Shown here piece by piece: positions 1-8,509 of a DNA stretch of 64,000 nucleotides. The notes below the pieces were generated by a model. That model did not search any database. It was not told the DNA's origin and saw nothing but the letters and a program-made list of their open reading frames with translations. The translations under genes were made by a program, and so were the position numbers. This DNA is from Flavobacteriales bacterium. GTDB lineage: Bacteria; Bacteroidota; Bacteroidia; CAIKAF01. The DNA is taken from positions 124,001-188,000 of the forward strand of contig JAGYKD010000002.1 of assembly GCA_018401695.1 (NCBI GenBank). The letters run 5' to 3'. How positions within the stretch are numbered: position 1 is the first letter of the stretch; each line of letters starts with the position of its first letter.

Positions 1-322
1 TGACCTCGTACATGGACAGCAGGGGACCATTGATGGACAGGTAGGTTTGTAAATTTTTGATTTGTAATTCTGAAATCAAATTCAGACGTCGTAAATCGTC
101 CGGCTCTGCCTGATTCAAATTGATGGGGTGGTCATAAAAATAACTAAGGTCTTCTACAAAAGTGGTGTAGTCGATTTCGTTTTCTGCGTTTTCCGAAATG
201 GTCTCAATCAACCGCTCAATGATGTTTTCTTTTAGCGGGTCATTACTGCCCCCGCTTTGCCCCCAAAGGTTTGAAGACCCTAGGCAAAGCATTACGCTTA
301 AGCAAACAATAAGGTACCTCAT
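1..322 (-). CDS. Helix-hairpin-helix protein, N-terminal part (runs off the window)
   Basis: The frame opens at an ATG at 322 and stays open to the window edge, giving about 107 residues. Residues 1-21 look like a signal peptide ending in LWGQ. Around residues 68-85 there is an HPINLNQAEPDDLRRL segment typical of ComEA-like helix-hairpin-helix repeats, followed by a second similar unit. Large exported HhH proteins of unknown role are common in Bacteroidota. The start overlaps the stop of the upstream barrel gene by four bases (ATGA), so the two are probably translated together. The function is not known. Confidence 0.75.
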   Translation of the reverse strand, partial: MRYLIVCLSVMLCLGSSNLWGQSGGSNDPLKENIIERLIETISENAENEIDYTTFVEDLSYFYDHPINLNQAEPDDLRRLNLISELQIKNLQTYLSINGPLLSMYEV

Positions 323-1146
323 TTCTTTTTGCGGAATTTGTACGAAAGTCCGATTTGGGGAGAAAAGCCAAGGTTTTGATGCCAGGCAGAGGCCACGTCT
401 AAATTAAATTGCTTAAACTTCAAACCCAATCCAAAACTTGGCGACACCGGATTGGTATTAATACCTCCTCTTAAATACACCGCTTCTACTAAATGATATT
501 CCAAGCCAATGCGCACGGTCGGATCCCGCTCCAAGTCTTTTTCCATTTCAGCGCTTGCCACCAATTTGTCGTCAAAGTTATAGGCTGTGCCTATCCTGAA
601 TATGGTAGCTATTTTTTCTCGATCAAAACTGTTGAGCGGCGTTCGCGTTGGGTTAAATACATGGGCCGCAATGGTCCAATCTTCGGTGGCTTTTACCAAA
701 AAGGAAAGCTCACCCGAAGCAGTAAATAAACTGCCAAAATCCTCACCCATTTGAAAAAAATGGAGGTTTAGCTGCAAGCCTGCCGAAAAAATCTCTCCAA
801 ACTTCCGGCTGTAGGCAAAGCCCATTTTGTTTTCGTTGTAATTGGTGTAGCCAAAACGGTACAGATTTACACCAAAGGTGCCCATCTGTTTTACCGGAAG
901 AGCAAAGGCTGCTCCCTGAGCACCAAGCTCCGGTGTCAAAAAGCGGTTTTCGTAAAATGCTCCTACGGTGGTTTCCTCCAACCAGGCAAGACCTGCCTGA
1001 TTGTTAAAACTCGACCAAATATCGGTAAGGCCAACCGAGGCATGCCCCATAGCAGCTGACCGAACTCCCGCCGGCCAGTTTTGTCCTGCCAAAGTTCCTA
1101 GGCCAAGCCATGCGGCCAAGAGAATAAGGAGTAGTCGTTTTTTCAT
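319..1146 (-). CDS. PorV/PorQ-like outer membrane beta-barrel protein
   Basis: 275 residues with a signal peptide (residues 1-21, ending LAGQ). The mature start has the [20 protein letters not shown] pattern of the PorV/PorQ/UPF0164 barrel group, followed by alternating amphipathic strands and a charged, aromatic-containing C-terminal strand (LSYKFRKKK). Such barrels sit in the outer membrane, and some serve type IX secretion. The exact subgroup cannot be fixed here. It overlaps purE upstream and the HhH gene downstream by four bases each, so it probably belongs to one transcript with purK and purE. Confidence 0.65.
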   Translation of the reverse strand: MKKRLLLILLAAWLGLGTLAGQNWPAGVRSAAMGHASVGLTDIWSSFNNQAGLAWLEETTVGAFYENRFLTPELGAQGAAFALPVKQMGTFGVNLYRFGYTNYNENKMGFAYSRKFGEIFSAGLQLNLHFFQMGEDFGSLFTASGELSFLVKATEDWTIAAHVFNPTRTPLNSFDREKIATIFRIGTAYNFDDKLVASAEMEKDLERDPTVRIGLEYHLVEAVYLRGGINTNPVSPSFGLGLKFKQFNLDVASAWHQNLGFSPQIGLSYKFRKKK

Positions 1147-1697
1147 TCCTTTGTTTTGGTTTGGAATGCGGTTTCAGGAACCGGCACTTGTTGCGAATAG
1201 TCAAAGGAATGGAAAGCTGATTGGCTTTCCATTACTTTTTGCGTTAATCCTTTTTTAAATACTTCTAACCTTTCTTGAATGTCTTGCCTATGGCTGCCCA
1301 AAATTCGAGCGGCCAACAGACCCGCATTTTTCGCGCCATTCAAGGCTACCGTGGCCACCGGGATTCCTGCCGGCATTTGCAATATGCTCAGCACCGAATC
1401 CCATCCATCCATGGAGTTGGAAGAGTGTATAGGTACGCCAATTACCGGTAAATTGCTCATGCTTGCCACCATCCCAGGTAGGTGCGCCGCTCCTCCGGCG
1501 CCGGCAATAATAACCTCTATTCCGCGAGAGGCTGCCTGTTGTGCATAGCCATACATTCTTTCAGGGGTGCGGTGCGCCGATACTACCGTCATTTCAAAGG
1601 CAATGCCCAACTCCTCGAGCACCTCGGCGGCCTCTCGCATAACAGAAAGGTCTGAACTGCTGCCCATAATAATGGATACCAAGGCCTTTTTTTCCAT
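1143..1697 (-). CDS. purE: N5-carboxyaminoimidazole ribonucleotide mutase
   Basis: PurE converts N5-CAIR to CAIR in purine synthesis. The 184-residue protein has the GSSSD phosphate-binding motif near residue 12, SAHRTPE near residue 40, and [11 protein letters not shown] and IGVPIHSS further on, all typical of class I PurE. The ATG at 1697 is preceded by a GGAGG ribosome-binding site. An in-frame TTG nine bases upstream is less likely. purK lies 22 bases upstream on the same strand, the usual pair. The stop overlaps the next gene by ATGA. Confidence 0.93.
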   Translation of the reverse strand: MEKKALVSIIMGSSSDLSVMREAAEVLEELGIAFEMTVVSAHRTPERMYGYAQQAASRGIEVIIAGAGGAAHLPGMVASMSNLPVIGVPIHSSNSMDGWDSVLSILQMPAGIPVATVALNGAKNAGLLAARILGSHRQDIQERLEVFKKGLTQKVMESQSAFHSFDYSQQVPVPETAFQTKTKE

Positions 1698-1719
1698 AGC
1701 CTCCAAATGTAAGCAAAAG

Positions 1720-2859
1720 CTATTTGCCTGCCGTCACTTTTACCTTGGTCGAAATTTCTTTTGCTTTTTGCTCTAAGCCCTTGATATCATCGCTTAGTAA
1801 ACAGATGTGCCCCATTTTGCGGTAAGGTTTTACCTCTGTTTTTCCGTAAAGGTGCACGTAGCAGCCTTCTTCTTTAAATAAGCCTCCCAGTGCACTGTAA
1901 TCCGGTTTTCCATGTGCATTGGGGGCGCCTAATAGGTTCACCAAAGCTGAGGCCCCCGAATTTTTTGTAGCACCGGGAGCTAAGCCTAGCAAAATCCTTA
2001 CATATTGTTCGAACTGCGAGGTGTAGCTCGCTTCAATCGTTTGATGCCCTGAATTATGCGGACGAGGAGCCATTTCATTAATCCATAATTCCCCATCTTT
2101 CAGTAAAAAGAACTCTACGGCCAACAATCCAATTAGCCCAAGCTTTTCCGCTGCCTCAGCCGCTAATTCCTGAGCTTTTTGTGCCTGTTCGCCGCTTATT
2201 CGTGCCGGGCAAAGTTGAAAAGCCAACATATTGGCTTCTTCATGAAACACCATTTCGGTGGGGACCCAATAGCGTGAGCTCCCATCCGGAAAGCGGGCTA
2301 CCATAACCGAAATTTCCCGATCAATAGCTGCCAGTTCTTCAATCAGTAATTCCCCCGAAAATGGCGGCCATTGCTCGACTTTTGGAGCTTCCTTGTATAC
2401 CTTAACACCATATCCATCGTAGCCTCCTTTCCGCAATTTTACCACGCAGGGGACATCCGGCACAGAGCTTCCCTCTTTCAATAAATGAAAAGGTGCAGTA
2501 GGAAGACCGTTTTCCTCCAAAAACTGCTTTTGTTTGCCTTTGTCTTGAATAATGCTCAGCACTTTTGACCCGGGATAGCAGGCAATTCCTTTGGCTTCCA
2601 AGCGCTCCAATCCTTCCAATGAGATGGCCTCAAACTCCAGTCCCACTACATCCATGGTAGAGCCAAAAGCTTCTATTGCATCTGCCGATTGCCAGTCGCC
2701 TTGCACGAATTGCTTACTTAAGCCGGAAACAGGAGCATCTGCTTGGGGATCTAAAAAGTGCAAATCCACCGCCCAAGGGTGTGCTGCTTCCTGCAGCATG
2801 CGTGCCAACTGGCCTCCTCCAATAATTCCAATCCGCTTTTTATTCCATTGCTTTGCCAT
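1720..2859 (-). CDS. purK: N5-carboxyaminoimidazole ribonucleotide synthase
   Basis: PurK is an ATP-grasp enzyme that carboxylates AIR to N5-CAIR for PurE. It has the N-terminal [13 protein letters not shown] motif, an ATP-grasp core with [14 protein letters not shown], and [12 protein letters not shown] near residue 265. Length is 379 residues. The ATG at 2859 (MAKQWNKKR) fits the family start; an in-frame extension to 2946 covers non-conserved sequence. It is divergent from the ECF sigma gene at 2919, so the 60-base gap probably holds promoters for both. Confidence 0.93.
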   Translation of the reverse strand: MAKQWNKKRIGIIGGGQLARMLQEAAHPWAVDLHFLDPQADAPVSGLSKQFVQGDWQSADAIEAFGSTMDVVGLEFEAISLEGLERLEAKGIACYPGSKVLSIIQDKGKQKQFLEENGLPTAPFHLLKEGSSVPDVPCVVKLRKGGYDGYGVKVYKEAPKVEQWPPFSGELLIEELAAIDREISVMVARFPDGSSRYWVPTEMVFHEEANMLAFQLCPARISGEQAQKAQELAAEAAEKLGLIGLLAVEFFLLKDGELWINEMAPRPHNSGHQTIEASYTSQFEQYVRILLGLAPGATKNSGASALVNLLGAPNAHGKPDYSALGGLFKEEGCYVHLYGKTEVKPYRKMGHICLLSDDIKGLEQKAKEISTKVKVTAGK

Positions 2860-2918
2860 AAAACAAATTTGCGTCAAAAAATTTGAACCTTTGTATAGCT
2901 GAGGTGTAAACCCTATGC

Positions 2919-3548
2919 ATGATGGCCATACAATTCCCTTGGGCAAGAAAGCAATCCATTGATTTAGAGGAATGCAGCGACGCAGTCCTCATGGAGCGCC
3001 TATGCGCCTCCCGAGAGCATTTGGCTTTTCAGGCATTGTATTTACGTTATGGAAAGAGAATTCTTGCTTTTTTGCACCGTATGCTTCCGGGAAAACCCGA
3101 CTTGGTCGAAGATCTGCTTCAAGAAACCTTTGCCAAAGTTTGGGAAAACCCAGGTAGCTACACGCCGGGTAGACCTCTTGCCCCCTGGCTTTTTACCATT
3201 GCCGCCAACCTGGCCAAAAATGAGTGGCGCAAAATGAATGTACGTGCCAAAGTGCACAGCGGAGAGTCGGCTCAAGAACAGTATCAGCTTAAGGACACTG
3301 CCCCAAATCAAGAGCGATTGGTGGATTTGCAGCAATTCAACGCCTCCCTTCAAAAGGCACTTAACCAATTGGAAGAAGCCCACCGTGAAGTTTTTCTCTT
3401 GCGCTACCAACAAGAATTCTCCGTCAAAGAAATAAGTGAGGCACTTCAAGTACCCGAGGGAACCGTAAAATCCAGACTTTTTTACGCCTCTAAAAAATTG
3501 GCCACTATGCTCCAGCATTTACAAAACCTTCAATCCGAAAGCTTATGA
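2919..3548 (+). CDS. ECF RNA polymerase sigma factor (module 1)
   Basis: 209 residues. Region 2 lies near residues 33-85 (LYLRYGKRILAFL, then DLLQETFAKVWENP). Region 4 lies near residues 150-190 with a helix-turn-helix (SVKEISEALQVPEGTVKSRLF). There are two possible ATG starts, at 2919 and 2922. It overlaps the next gene by ATGA, as expected for a sigma factor coupled to its membrane partner. The regulon and signal are unknown. Confidence 0.9.
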   Translation: MMAIQFPWARKQSIDLEECSDAVLMERLCASREHLAFQALYLRYGKRILAFLHRMLPGKPDLVEDLLQETFAKVWENPGSYTPGRPLAPWLFTIAANLAKNEWRKMNVRAKVHSGESAQEQYQLKDTAPNQERLVDLQQFNASLQKALNQLEEAHREVFLLRYQQEFSVKEISEALQVPEGTVKSRLFYASKKLATMLQHLQNLQSESL

Positions 3549-4465
3549 ATCCGGAACTCGATTGGGACTGGTTCGAAGATTGCCTTAAACATAAGGCTTG
3601 GCAACAGCTTTCTGCAGAGGATAAGGAAAAAATCCGTGAGCACTTTACCGAAGAAAGCTATGAAGCCGCACGCCGACAGTTGTTGCGCTCTTGGCAATTG
3701 CTTTCGGAGGATGCTCAAAATCAAGCCTCTTTGCCTCCGCTTCGAAAAACCGGGGCCAAGCCACTGCCTTTTTTGGGAATGGCCGCCGGTTTTCTTTTGC
3801 TGTTGGGACTCGCCTGGATGCTTTGGCCCAAAAGCCAAGATACCAACCTGATTTCTTATGCTCCGGATTCCTCCCTTAAAAAGCCCGCTCCTGTGCGGAG
3901 CAATTCAAGGGAGGAGAGCCGGGCGGAGGAAAGTGAGTCCCTCGCCATTCCGGAAGCAGCCGATGAAGCAGCCCTTAGGTTAGCAGAAGAAAGAGACAAG
4001 CAGTTTCAAGACTCGGAAGAGTCTACACCGGTAGCCCAGGGCCCGTCAAAACGCCTCCATTCTTCCGATCAAGAAAACAGCATCTTTGGAGCGGGTGCCG
4101 CCGCTTCCCGGAACGGTTCATCTCAAGCTTTTTCTACAAATCCGAAGGGGGAGGTCCAAGCCTTTGACGCAGAGGAACCTGCACCTATTCCTGTGACAGA
4201 TATTGAGGAAATGTATAGGGAAACTGCCGACCTAAGCCAAGCGTCACATGCATCCAACTCAGGTGCTACTCCGGCGGTAGCTTCATCAACCCATGTTCGG
4301 GCAACTATGGAGGAATCTATGGTACCTAAGCAAAGGATATCCACCCTACGCGATACCTTTTGGCGGGCCGACACCCTTTGGGTGCGGTTTGGTTCGGCCC
4401 AAAATCCAGACAGCCTCATTTTTCTTAAGGCCATTCCAGAGCCCTGGAAAAAAACAAAACCTTAG
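3545..4465 (+). CDS. Single-pass membrane protein, probable anti-sigma factor (module 1)
   Basis: 306 residues. A cytoplasmic N-terminal part (about 1-75, rich in W and E) is followed by one membrane helix near residues 77-95 (FLGMAAGFLLLLGLAWMLW). A long, polar, low-complexity periplasmic part rich in S, E and A follows. This layout and the four-base overlap with the sigma gene suggest a sigma regulator, although no clear zinc anti-sigma motif is visible. The last 35 residues return to a more structured, aromatic pattern. Confidence 0.6.
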   Translation: MNPELDWDWFEDCLKHKAWQQLSAEDKEKIREHFTEESYEAARRQLLRSWQLLSEDAQNQASLPPLRKTGAKPLPFLGMAAGFLLLLGLAWMLWPKSQDTNLISYAPDSSLKKPAPVRSNSREESRAEESESLAIPEAADEAALRLAEERDKQFQDSEESTPVAQGPSKRLHSSDQENSIFGAGAAASRNGSSQAFSTNPKGEVQAFDAEEPAPIPVTDIEEMYRETADLSQASHASNSGATPAVASSTHVRATMEESMVPKQRISTLRDTFWRADTLWVRFGSAQNPDSLIFLKAIPEPWKKTKP

Positions 4466-4504
4466 CTTTAAACCTCGGCGCATTTTTTTGGGTCAAACCT
4501 TCGC

Positions 4505-5035
4505 ATGGATTCGGATGCCTACATGGTGGAATGTCTTAAAGACCCCAAACGGGCCAACGAAGGCATGCGCCTGCTGCTCCGCAACTATGGATCCAGATTG
4601 TATGGCCTGTTGAGGCCCATGTGCCAAAGCCATGAAGATACGGACGAGGTGTTGCAACGCACCCTAATTAAAGCCTGGAAAGGGGCCGCAAGTTTTCGAG
4701 GAGAAAGCCAAATGTATACTTGGTTGCATCGAATTGCGCTACGTGAAGCTTGGACATTTCTTAAACGAGAAAAGAAAAGCATTTCCATGCAAGGCATGGA
4801 GCTAAGAGAAGCGCAAGGCATAGCTTCCCAAAGTTCTACCGAAATTCAGCAGCTCTTTTTGCAATCCTTGGCGCAGTTGCCGGCCCGGCAGCGTTTGGTG
4901 TTTTTGCTTAGGTACTACGAAGAAATGCCCTTTGAAACCTTGGCACGCATTACCGGTACTTCCCAAGGTAGCCTTAAGGCCTCTTTTCATCATGCAAAAC
5001 TTAAAATCCAAGCATTTTTAAAGGCTCAAGGTTAA
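4505..5035 (+). CDS. ECF RNA polymerase sigma factor (module 2)
   Basis: 176 residues. Region 2 has DEVLQRTLIKAWKGAASFRG and TWLHRIALREAW, the latter being the -10 recognition part. Region 4 has LPARQRLVFLLRYYEEMPFE and the HTH ITGTSQGSLKASFHHAKLK. It lies 39 bases after the module 1 membrane protein and is followed by a second small membrane protein, so two sigma/partner pairs stand in a row. The two sigma proteins differ enough to be separate ECF types rather than a recent duplication. Confidence 0.9.
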   Translation: MDSDAYMVECLKDPKRANEGMRLLLRNYGSRLYGLLRPMCQSHEDTDEVLQRTLIKAWKGAASFRGESQMYTWLHRIALREAWTFLKREKKSISMQGMELREAQGIASQSSTEIQQLFLQSLAQLPARQRLVFLLRYYEEMPFETLARITGTSQGSLKASFHHAKLKIQAFLKAQG

Positions 5036-5068
5036 ACCTTTCGCTCTGTTGTTCGTCAAACCAATACC

Positions 5069-5452
5069 ATGAAGGATAAGGAAGCACATAAAATACCCAA
5101 GCAATGGCCGCAAATGCAGCCTCCATTGGGGTATTGGAATGAACTCGAAGGCCAAATGGAGCAACGGATGCAAAGCGAGGCTCCTAACAAACGAAGGCTT
5201 TGGCCTGTCTTGGCGCTTCCCTTGGCTGCCGCAGTGGCCTTGCTGCTTTGGTTCGGTTTCCCGCAAAGCTCAGAAGGCAATGCCGACCCGGACATTGCCG
5301 CTTACTTGCTTGAGGAAGAAGGCTTAAGCGAAGACATGCTCACTACCGCGCTTTTGGAAGCGGAATGGGAGCAGCACACCCAAGCCATCTTACCCATGTT
5401 GTTGGAAGACAACCAACTTTCTGAAGATGAATTAGAAACATTATTGTTATGA
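5069..5452 (+). CDS. Small single-pass membrane protein, possible anti-sigma factor (module 2)
   Basis: 127 residues. A polar N-terminus (KDKEAHKIPKQWPQMQPPLGYW) is followed by a membrane helix near residues 45-66 (WPVLALPLAAAVALLLWFGF) and an acidic C-terminal tail rich in E, D and L. The start lies 33 bases after the second sigma gene, and the end overlaps the Spy-like gene by ATGA. Position and shape suggest it controls the second sigma factor. No family motif is recognised. Confidence 0.55.
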   Translation: MKDKEAHKIPKQWPQMQPPLGYWNELEGQMEQRMQSEAPNKRRLWPVLALPLAAAVALLLWFGFPQSSEGNADPDIAAYLLEEEGLSEDMLTTALLEAEWEQHTQAILPMLLEDNQLSEDELETLLL

Positions 5453-5931
5453 AAGCGATGACTTATGTTTTGGGCTGCCTTATTTTTTTTGGGTTTAGCC
5501 AGCATATTTTTGCCCAGCGCGGCGAGTTTTTGAAAGAACGTAGGGCCGAATTGGAGGCCGAAAAGCAGGAATTTGTGAACCAAAGGGCTAATTTTAGCGC
5601 AACGGAGGCGAGCTCTTATTGGCAACTTAAGGGGGAATACGAAAAGCAGCGCCAAGATTTGCTTCAAGCCGATCGAAAGCAGCGAAAAACCGGGGTAAAG
5701 TCCGAAAACCTAAGCAATGCGGAGGCCCGAACCTTGATTTTGGCCAAAATGGCGCATCAACGCAGCTTACTCGATTTGCAAGAAGCGCATCTGATGCTGG
5801 CCATGGACCAAATGGGCGCTGCCGCTGTGCTCCGCGGATTGGCTGCCGAAAAGGCTTGGAAGCGCGAGTTGCTCAGGCGTTTGCGCGATAAGCGAAGCTT
5901 GGAGGGCGAAGAGCAAGAGCTTGATTTTTAG
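5449..5931 (+). CDS. Exported helical protein, Spy/CpxP-like
   Basis: 160 residues with a signal peptide (1-22, ending IFAQ). The rest is an all-helical, highly charged protein (LKERRAELEAEKQEFVNQ, then many KR/E heptads). This resembles periplasmic LTxxQ (Spy/CpxP) stress proteins, which often sit in sigma/anti-sigma operons in Bacteroidota and act as chaperones or metal-stress sensors. The exact LTxxQ motif is not clear. It is the last gene of the sigma operon. A hairpin element begins 30 bases later on the opposite strand. Confidence 0.55.
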   Translation: MKAMTYVLGCLIFFGFSQHIFAQRGEFLKERRAELEAEKQEFVNQRANFSATEASSYWQLKGEYEKQRQDLLQADRKQRKTGVKSENLSNAEARTLILAKMAHQRSLLDLQEAHLMLAMDQMGAAAVLRGLAAEKAWKRELLRRLRDKRSLEGEEQELDF

Positions 5932-5960
5932 GGCCCTTCTTTCACTTTTGTTTTTTTAGA

Positions 5961-6101
5961 TTATCCGCGTCTTGCGGCGGCCTGCCTTGTCGGTGCAAGC
6001 ACTGCCAAAGCCCTTGTGGGCGCTTTGCCAAAGGCACCGCGTCCTCAGGGCGGCAGGTGCATGCACCGACTGCGGCCGGGCCTCTGCTGCCGCGGGGGGC
6101 C
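5961..6101 (-). repeat. Structured hairpin element, subfamily 2 (copy D1)
   Basis: GC-rich intergenic island. Read on the minus strand, it starts with GGCCCCCCGCGG, carries the subfamily core CTGAGGACGCGG followed by CCTTTGG and a CCCACAAGG segment, and ends in GCCGCAAGACGCGG. The arms (GTCGGTGCA at about 5990, TGCACCGAC at about 6062) can pair. Its 3' end faces the end of the Spy-like gene at 5931. It stands tail-out beside copy D2, in the opposite orientation. Confidence 0.5.
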
Positions 6102-6130
6102 AAACTAGAAAACTAGTATTCCAGAAAGGA

Positions 6131-6281
6131 GGCACCCGGCCGGCCGCATGCAGGGCAAAGCCAAAGCCTTAGGGCGGAAGGCTGAGGAGGCGTACCTTTG
6201 GGGAGCCACCGCAAGCCTTTTCCGCCCTTGGCTTTGGCGAAGACCGGCAGCAGGCATGGGCCGGAAAGAATACCGGATGCC
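6131..6281 (+). repeat. Structured hairpin element, subfamily 2 (copy D2)
   Basis: The ends pair (GGCACCCGG at 6131 with CCGGATGCC ending at 6281, one mismatch). Inside, GCCAAAGCC pairs with GGCTTTGGC, and AGGGCGGAAGGCT with AGCCTTTTCCGCCCT. The loop begins GAGGAGGCG and ends CCACCGCA. The same layout, with different stem bases, is seen at 48411 and 60235. The 3' end points at the end of gldN (stop at 6301), so the element is antisense to that gene's transcript. No ORF is supported in 5932-6300. Confidence 0.6.
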
Positions 6282-6300
6282 TTATTGAAAGAAAGCCCCC

Positions 6301-7125
6301 TTAATGCGACCACATGTCGGACTCGAAGAGCCTTAAATCTTCTTTGAGTTCGTTGGCTTCGAGCAGGGCTTCGGTGCCTTTGGCGTAGCTTGCGATGTGC
6401 CTGTCCATAGCGTTGTCTTTTTTATAAATTAGGGCTTGGAACATGCGGTTTTTAAAGATGTCTTCGTAGCTGAGCGGTTTGCTGAGGTTCCAAGGGTTGT
6501 AGCATAGGTAAGCCGCAAGTACCGGCCGTAGCTCCTCAAAAGGAATCCAAAACATTTCTTTTCTGTAGCGCAGCTCGCCGGTGGAGGGGTCATGCACGTT
6601 CATAACCGGTGCTATGGCCATGATTCGGAAATCGAGCATGGAACGGCTTCGGTCGAAGAACCATTCTTCTTTGATTTTAAAGAACTGCACGTCTTCGGGA
6701 TGGAGCGGTGTGTGTACGGCCTTGGGTTCGAGGGTATAGGGCGGGTCTTTTTGCGGAATCATAAAGGTGTCGGTTTGGCTCCCCACGGCCAGTGCTTCGG
6801 TGGAGGTCATAGGCTCCTTGAAATCGTCGCGTTTAAACGTGCGCACTTTTTCTTGCCGAATGGCTTCTTGCAGCACCCAAAGCAGGTTGTAGCGCCCATC
6901 GGTTGGTTCAAATGGGAAATAAAGCGGTTGGTTGATTTTTTGCCTTAGGTCTATGATTTGCCAGTAGCGCCCGGCCCAGGTAACATCGGCCTCGCGCACA
7001 TAAGGCGCGGGTACTTTGCGTTGAGGCAGACCGTCGCCCTGATAGCTGCCGTCGGGCAAGGTGATTTGTGCATGTAAGGAGGTGCAGAGCAAGGCTGCAC
7101 CCAGATATAGCGCTGGAGTCTTCAT
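6301..7125 (-). CDS. gldN: Type IX secretion/gliding protein GldN (PorN)
   Basis: GldN is a periplasmic part of the type IX secretion machine that works with the GldK ring and the GldL/GldM motor. The 274-residue protein has a signal peptide (1-19, ending LHAQ), then the diagnostic stretch APYVREADVTWAGRYWQIID followed by INQPLYFP near residues 41-70, and a conserved C-terminal KPLSYEDIFKNRMFQALIYK. gldN usually follows gldKLM, but here it stands alone between a hairpin element and a divergent deacetylase gene. Confidence 0.87.
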   Translation of the reverse strand: MKTPALYLGAALLCTSLHAQITLPDGSYQGDGLPQRKVPAPYVREADVTWAGRYWQIIDLRQKINQPLYFPFEPTDGRYNLLWVLQEAIRQEKVRTFKRDDFKEPMTSTEALAVGSQTDTFMIPQKDPPYTLEPKAVHTPLHPEDVQFFKIKEEWFFDRSRSMLDFRIMAIAPVMNVHDPSTGELRYRKEMFWIPFEELRPVLAAYLCYNPWNLSKPLSYEDIFKNRMFQALIYKKDNAMDRHIASYAKGTEALLEANELKEDLRLFESDMWSH

Positions 7126-7202
7126 GGCTAAATTGAAAATAGTGGGGTAGCTTTGCTTCTAATCAACAAACGAGCCTGAGGGCTGTTTTATTGTGAAATG
7201 TC

Positions 7203-8108
7203 ATGGAGCCCTGGATAGCTTGGTCTGAGATTTATGCGCATCCCTTGCCGGAAAACCATAGGTTTCCCATGGAAAAGTACCAATTGCTACCGGAGCAATT
7301 GTGCTTTGAGGGAACGGTAGCGGATTCGGCTTTTTTTTCGCCCAGGGCTTTGGAGGAGCCACTCATTGCGGAGGTTCACTCCCTGAGCTACTTGCATAAA
7401 ATTAGAGAGGGAAAATTGAGTCCCCCAGAGGAACGCAGGACCGGGTTTCCTTGGAGTCCGGAGCTTTTTAAGCGAGAAGTGGCTATTATGGGAGGCACGG
7501 TAGAAGCAGCGGAACGTGCGCTCCGGTTAGGGGTAGGTATGAATATTGCGGGAGGTACCCATCATGCCTTTAAAGATAGGGGAGAAGGTTTTTGCTTACT
7601 CAACGATTTGGTTTTGGCGGCGCATTGGTTGCTAAAAGGCGGTCATGCCCGACGAATTTTGATTGTAGATTTAGACGTGCATCAGGGCAACGGAACGGCG
7701 GCTTTGTGTGCTGAGCTTCCGGAGGTATTTACCTTTAGTATGCATGGCGAAAAGAATTACCCCTTTCATAAAGAAAAGTCAGATTTGGACATTGGTTTGC
7801 CCAAGGGCATGACGGATGCGGCCTATTTGACCTTACTCGATGGGCATTTGAACCGGGTATTGGATTCCTTTGAACCTGATTTTATACTTTACCAAAGCGG
7901 AGTTGATGTGTTGGCCACAGACAAACTGGGCCATTTGGGCTTAAGCCTGGAAGGGTGCAAGCAGCGCGATAAGTTGGTGCTTGGTGCAGCACACAGACAT
8001 GGCATACCCTTGGTGGCCTCTATGGGCGGTGGTTATTCTCCACACCTACGAGACATTGTGGAAGCCCATGCCAATACCTTTCGTTTGGCTTGTTGGTATT
8101 GGTTTTAG
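7203..8108 (+). CDS. Histone deacetylase-fold hydrolase
   Basis: 301 residues of the arginase/deacetylase superfamily: zinc-dependent removal of acyl groups from amines (acetoin-utilisation/acetylpolyamine amidohydrolase type). Visible active-site motifs are GGTHHAF (histidine pair, about residue 119), DLDVHQGNGT (zinc ligands D and H, about 156), SGVDVLATD (zinc Asp, about 233) and GGGYS. The substrate cannot be told from sequence. A -7-like TAGCTTTG lies at 7148-7155. The stop overlaps the convergent DUF3467 gene by four bases. Confidence 0.85.
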   Translation: MEPWIAWSEIYAHPLPENHRFPMEKYQLLPEQLCFEGTVADSAFFSPRALEEPLIAEVHSLSYLHKIREGKLSPPEERRTGFPWSPELFKREVAIMGGTVEAAERALRLGVGMNIAGGTHHAFKDRGEGFCLLNDLVLAAHWLLKGGHARRILIVDLDVHQGNGTAALCAELPEVFTFSMHGEKNYPFHKEKSDLDIGLPKGMTDAAYLTLLDGHLNRVLDSFEPDFILYQSGVDVLATDKLGHLGLSLEGCKQRDKLVLGAAHRHGIPLVASMGGGYSPHLRDIVEAHANTFRLACWYWF

Positions 8109-8446
8109 GCCATGCCCTGCGGACCTCTAAAAGGAAACGGGAAGCTTTGTTCGTTGCCGCTTTCGGGGTTTCCACCTCTAATTTCACCGAAGGAGTTTTC
8201 GTAGCGTTGAATGTTGTCGCTAAGGGCGGCCAACAAACGTTTGGCGTGCTCTGGAGTCATGACAACACGGGAGCGCACTCTGGCCTTTGGCATGCCGGGC
8301 ATAACGTTTACAAAATCGATAACAAATTCACTGGGCGAATGGGCAATAACGGCCAAATTGGCATAGATGCCTTCGGCCACATCTTCGGTGAGTTCAATAT
8401 TTAACTGTTGCCCTTGTGGGTTATCGTTGTTGTTTTGATTTTCCAT
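8105..8446 (-). CDS. DUF3467 domain protein
   Basis: 113 residues. The conserved part (about 15-85) reads LNIELTEDVAEGIYANLAVI, then SPSEFVIDFV and RSRVVMTPEHAKRLLAAL. This is the DUF3467 pattern of small soluble proteins found mostly in Bacteroidota, with no known function. The N-terminus is Asn/Gln-rich and the C-terminus is a short disordered PFPFRGPQ tail. It is a single-gene unit, convergent with the deacetylase gene. Confidence 0.85.
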   Translation of the reverse strand: MENQNNNDNPQGQQLNIELTEDVAEGIYANLAVIAHSPSEFVIDFVNVMPGMPKARVRSRVVMTPEHAKRLLAALSDNIQRYENSFGEIRGGNPESGNEQSFPFPFRGPQGMA

Positions 8447-8509
8447 GTTGTAAAGTTAGGCAAAGCTTGTCTTTGTACCTTTATTTGATCAAATTTTAAG
8501 GGAATCCTT

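Noticed and set aside
5961-6290. Open frames of 60-70 residues across the GC-rich island
   Set aside because: They follow stem bases of the hairpin elements in both strands, lack ribosome-binding sites and show no protein-like composition.
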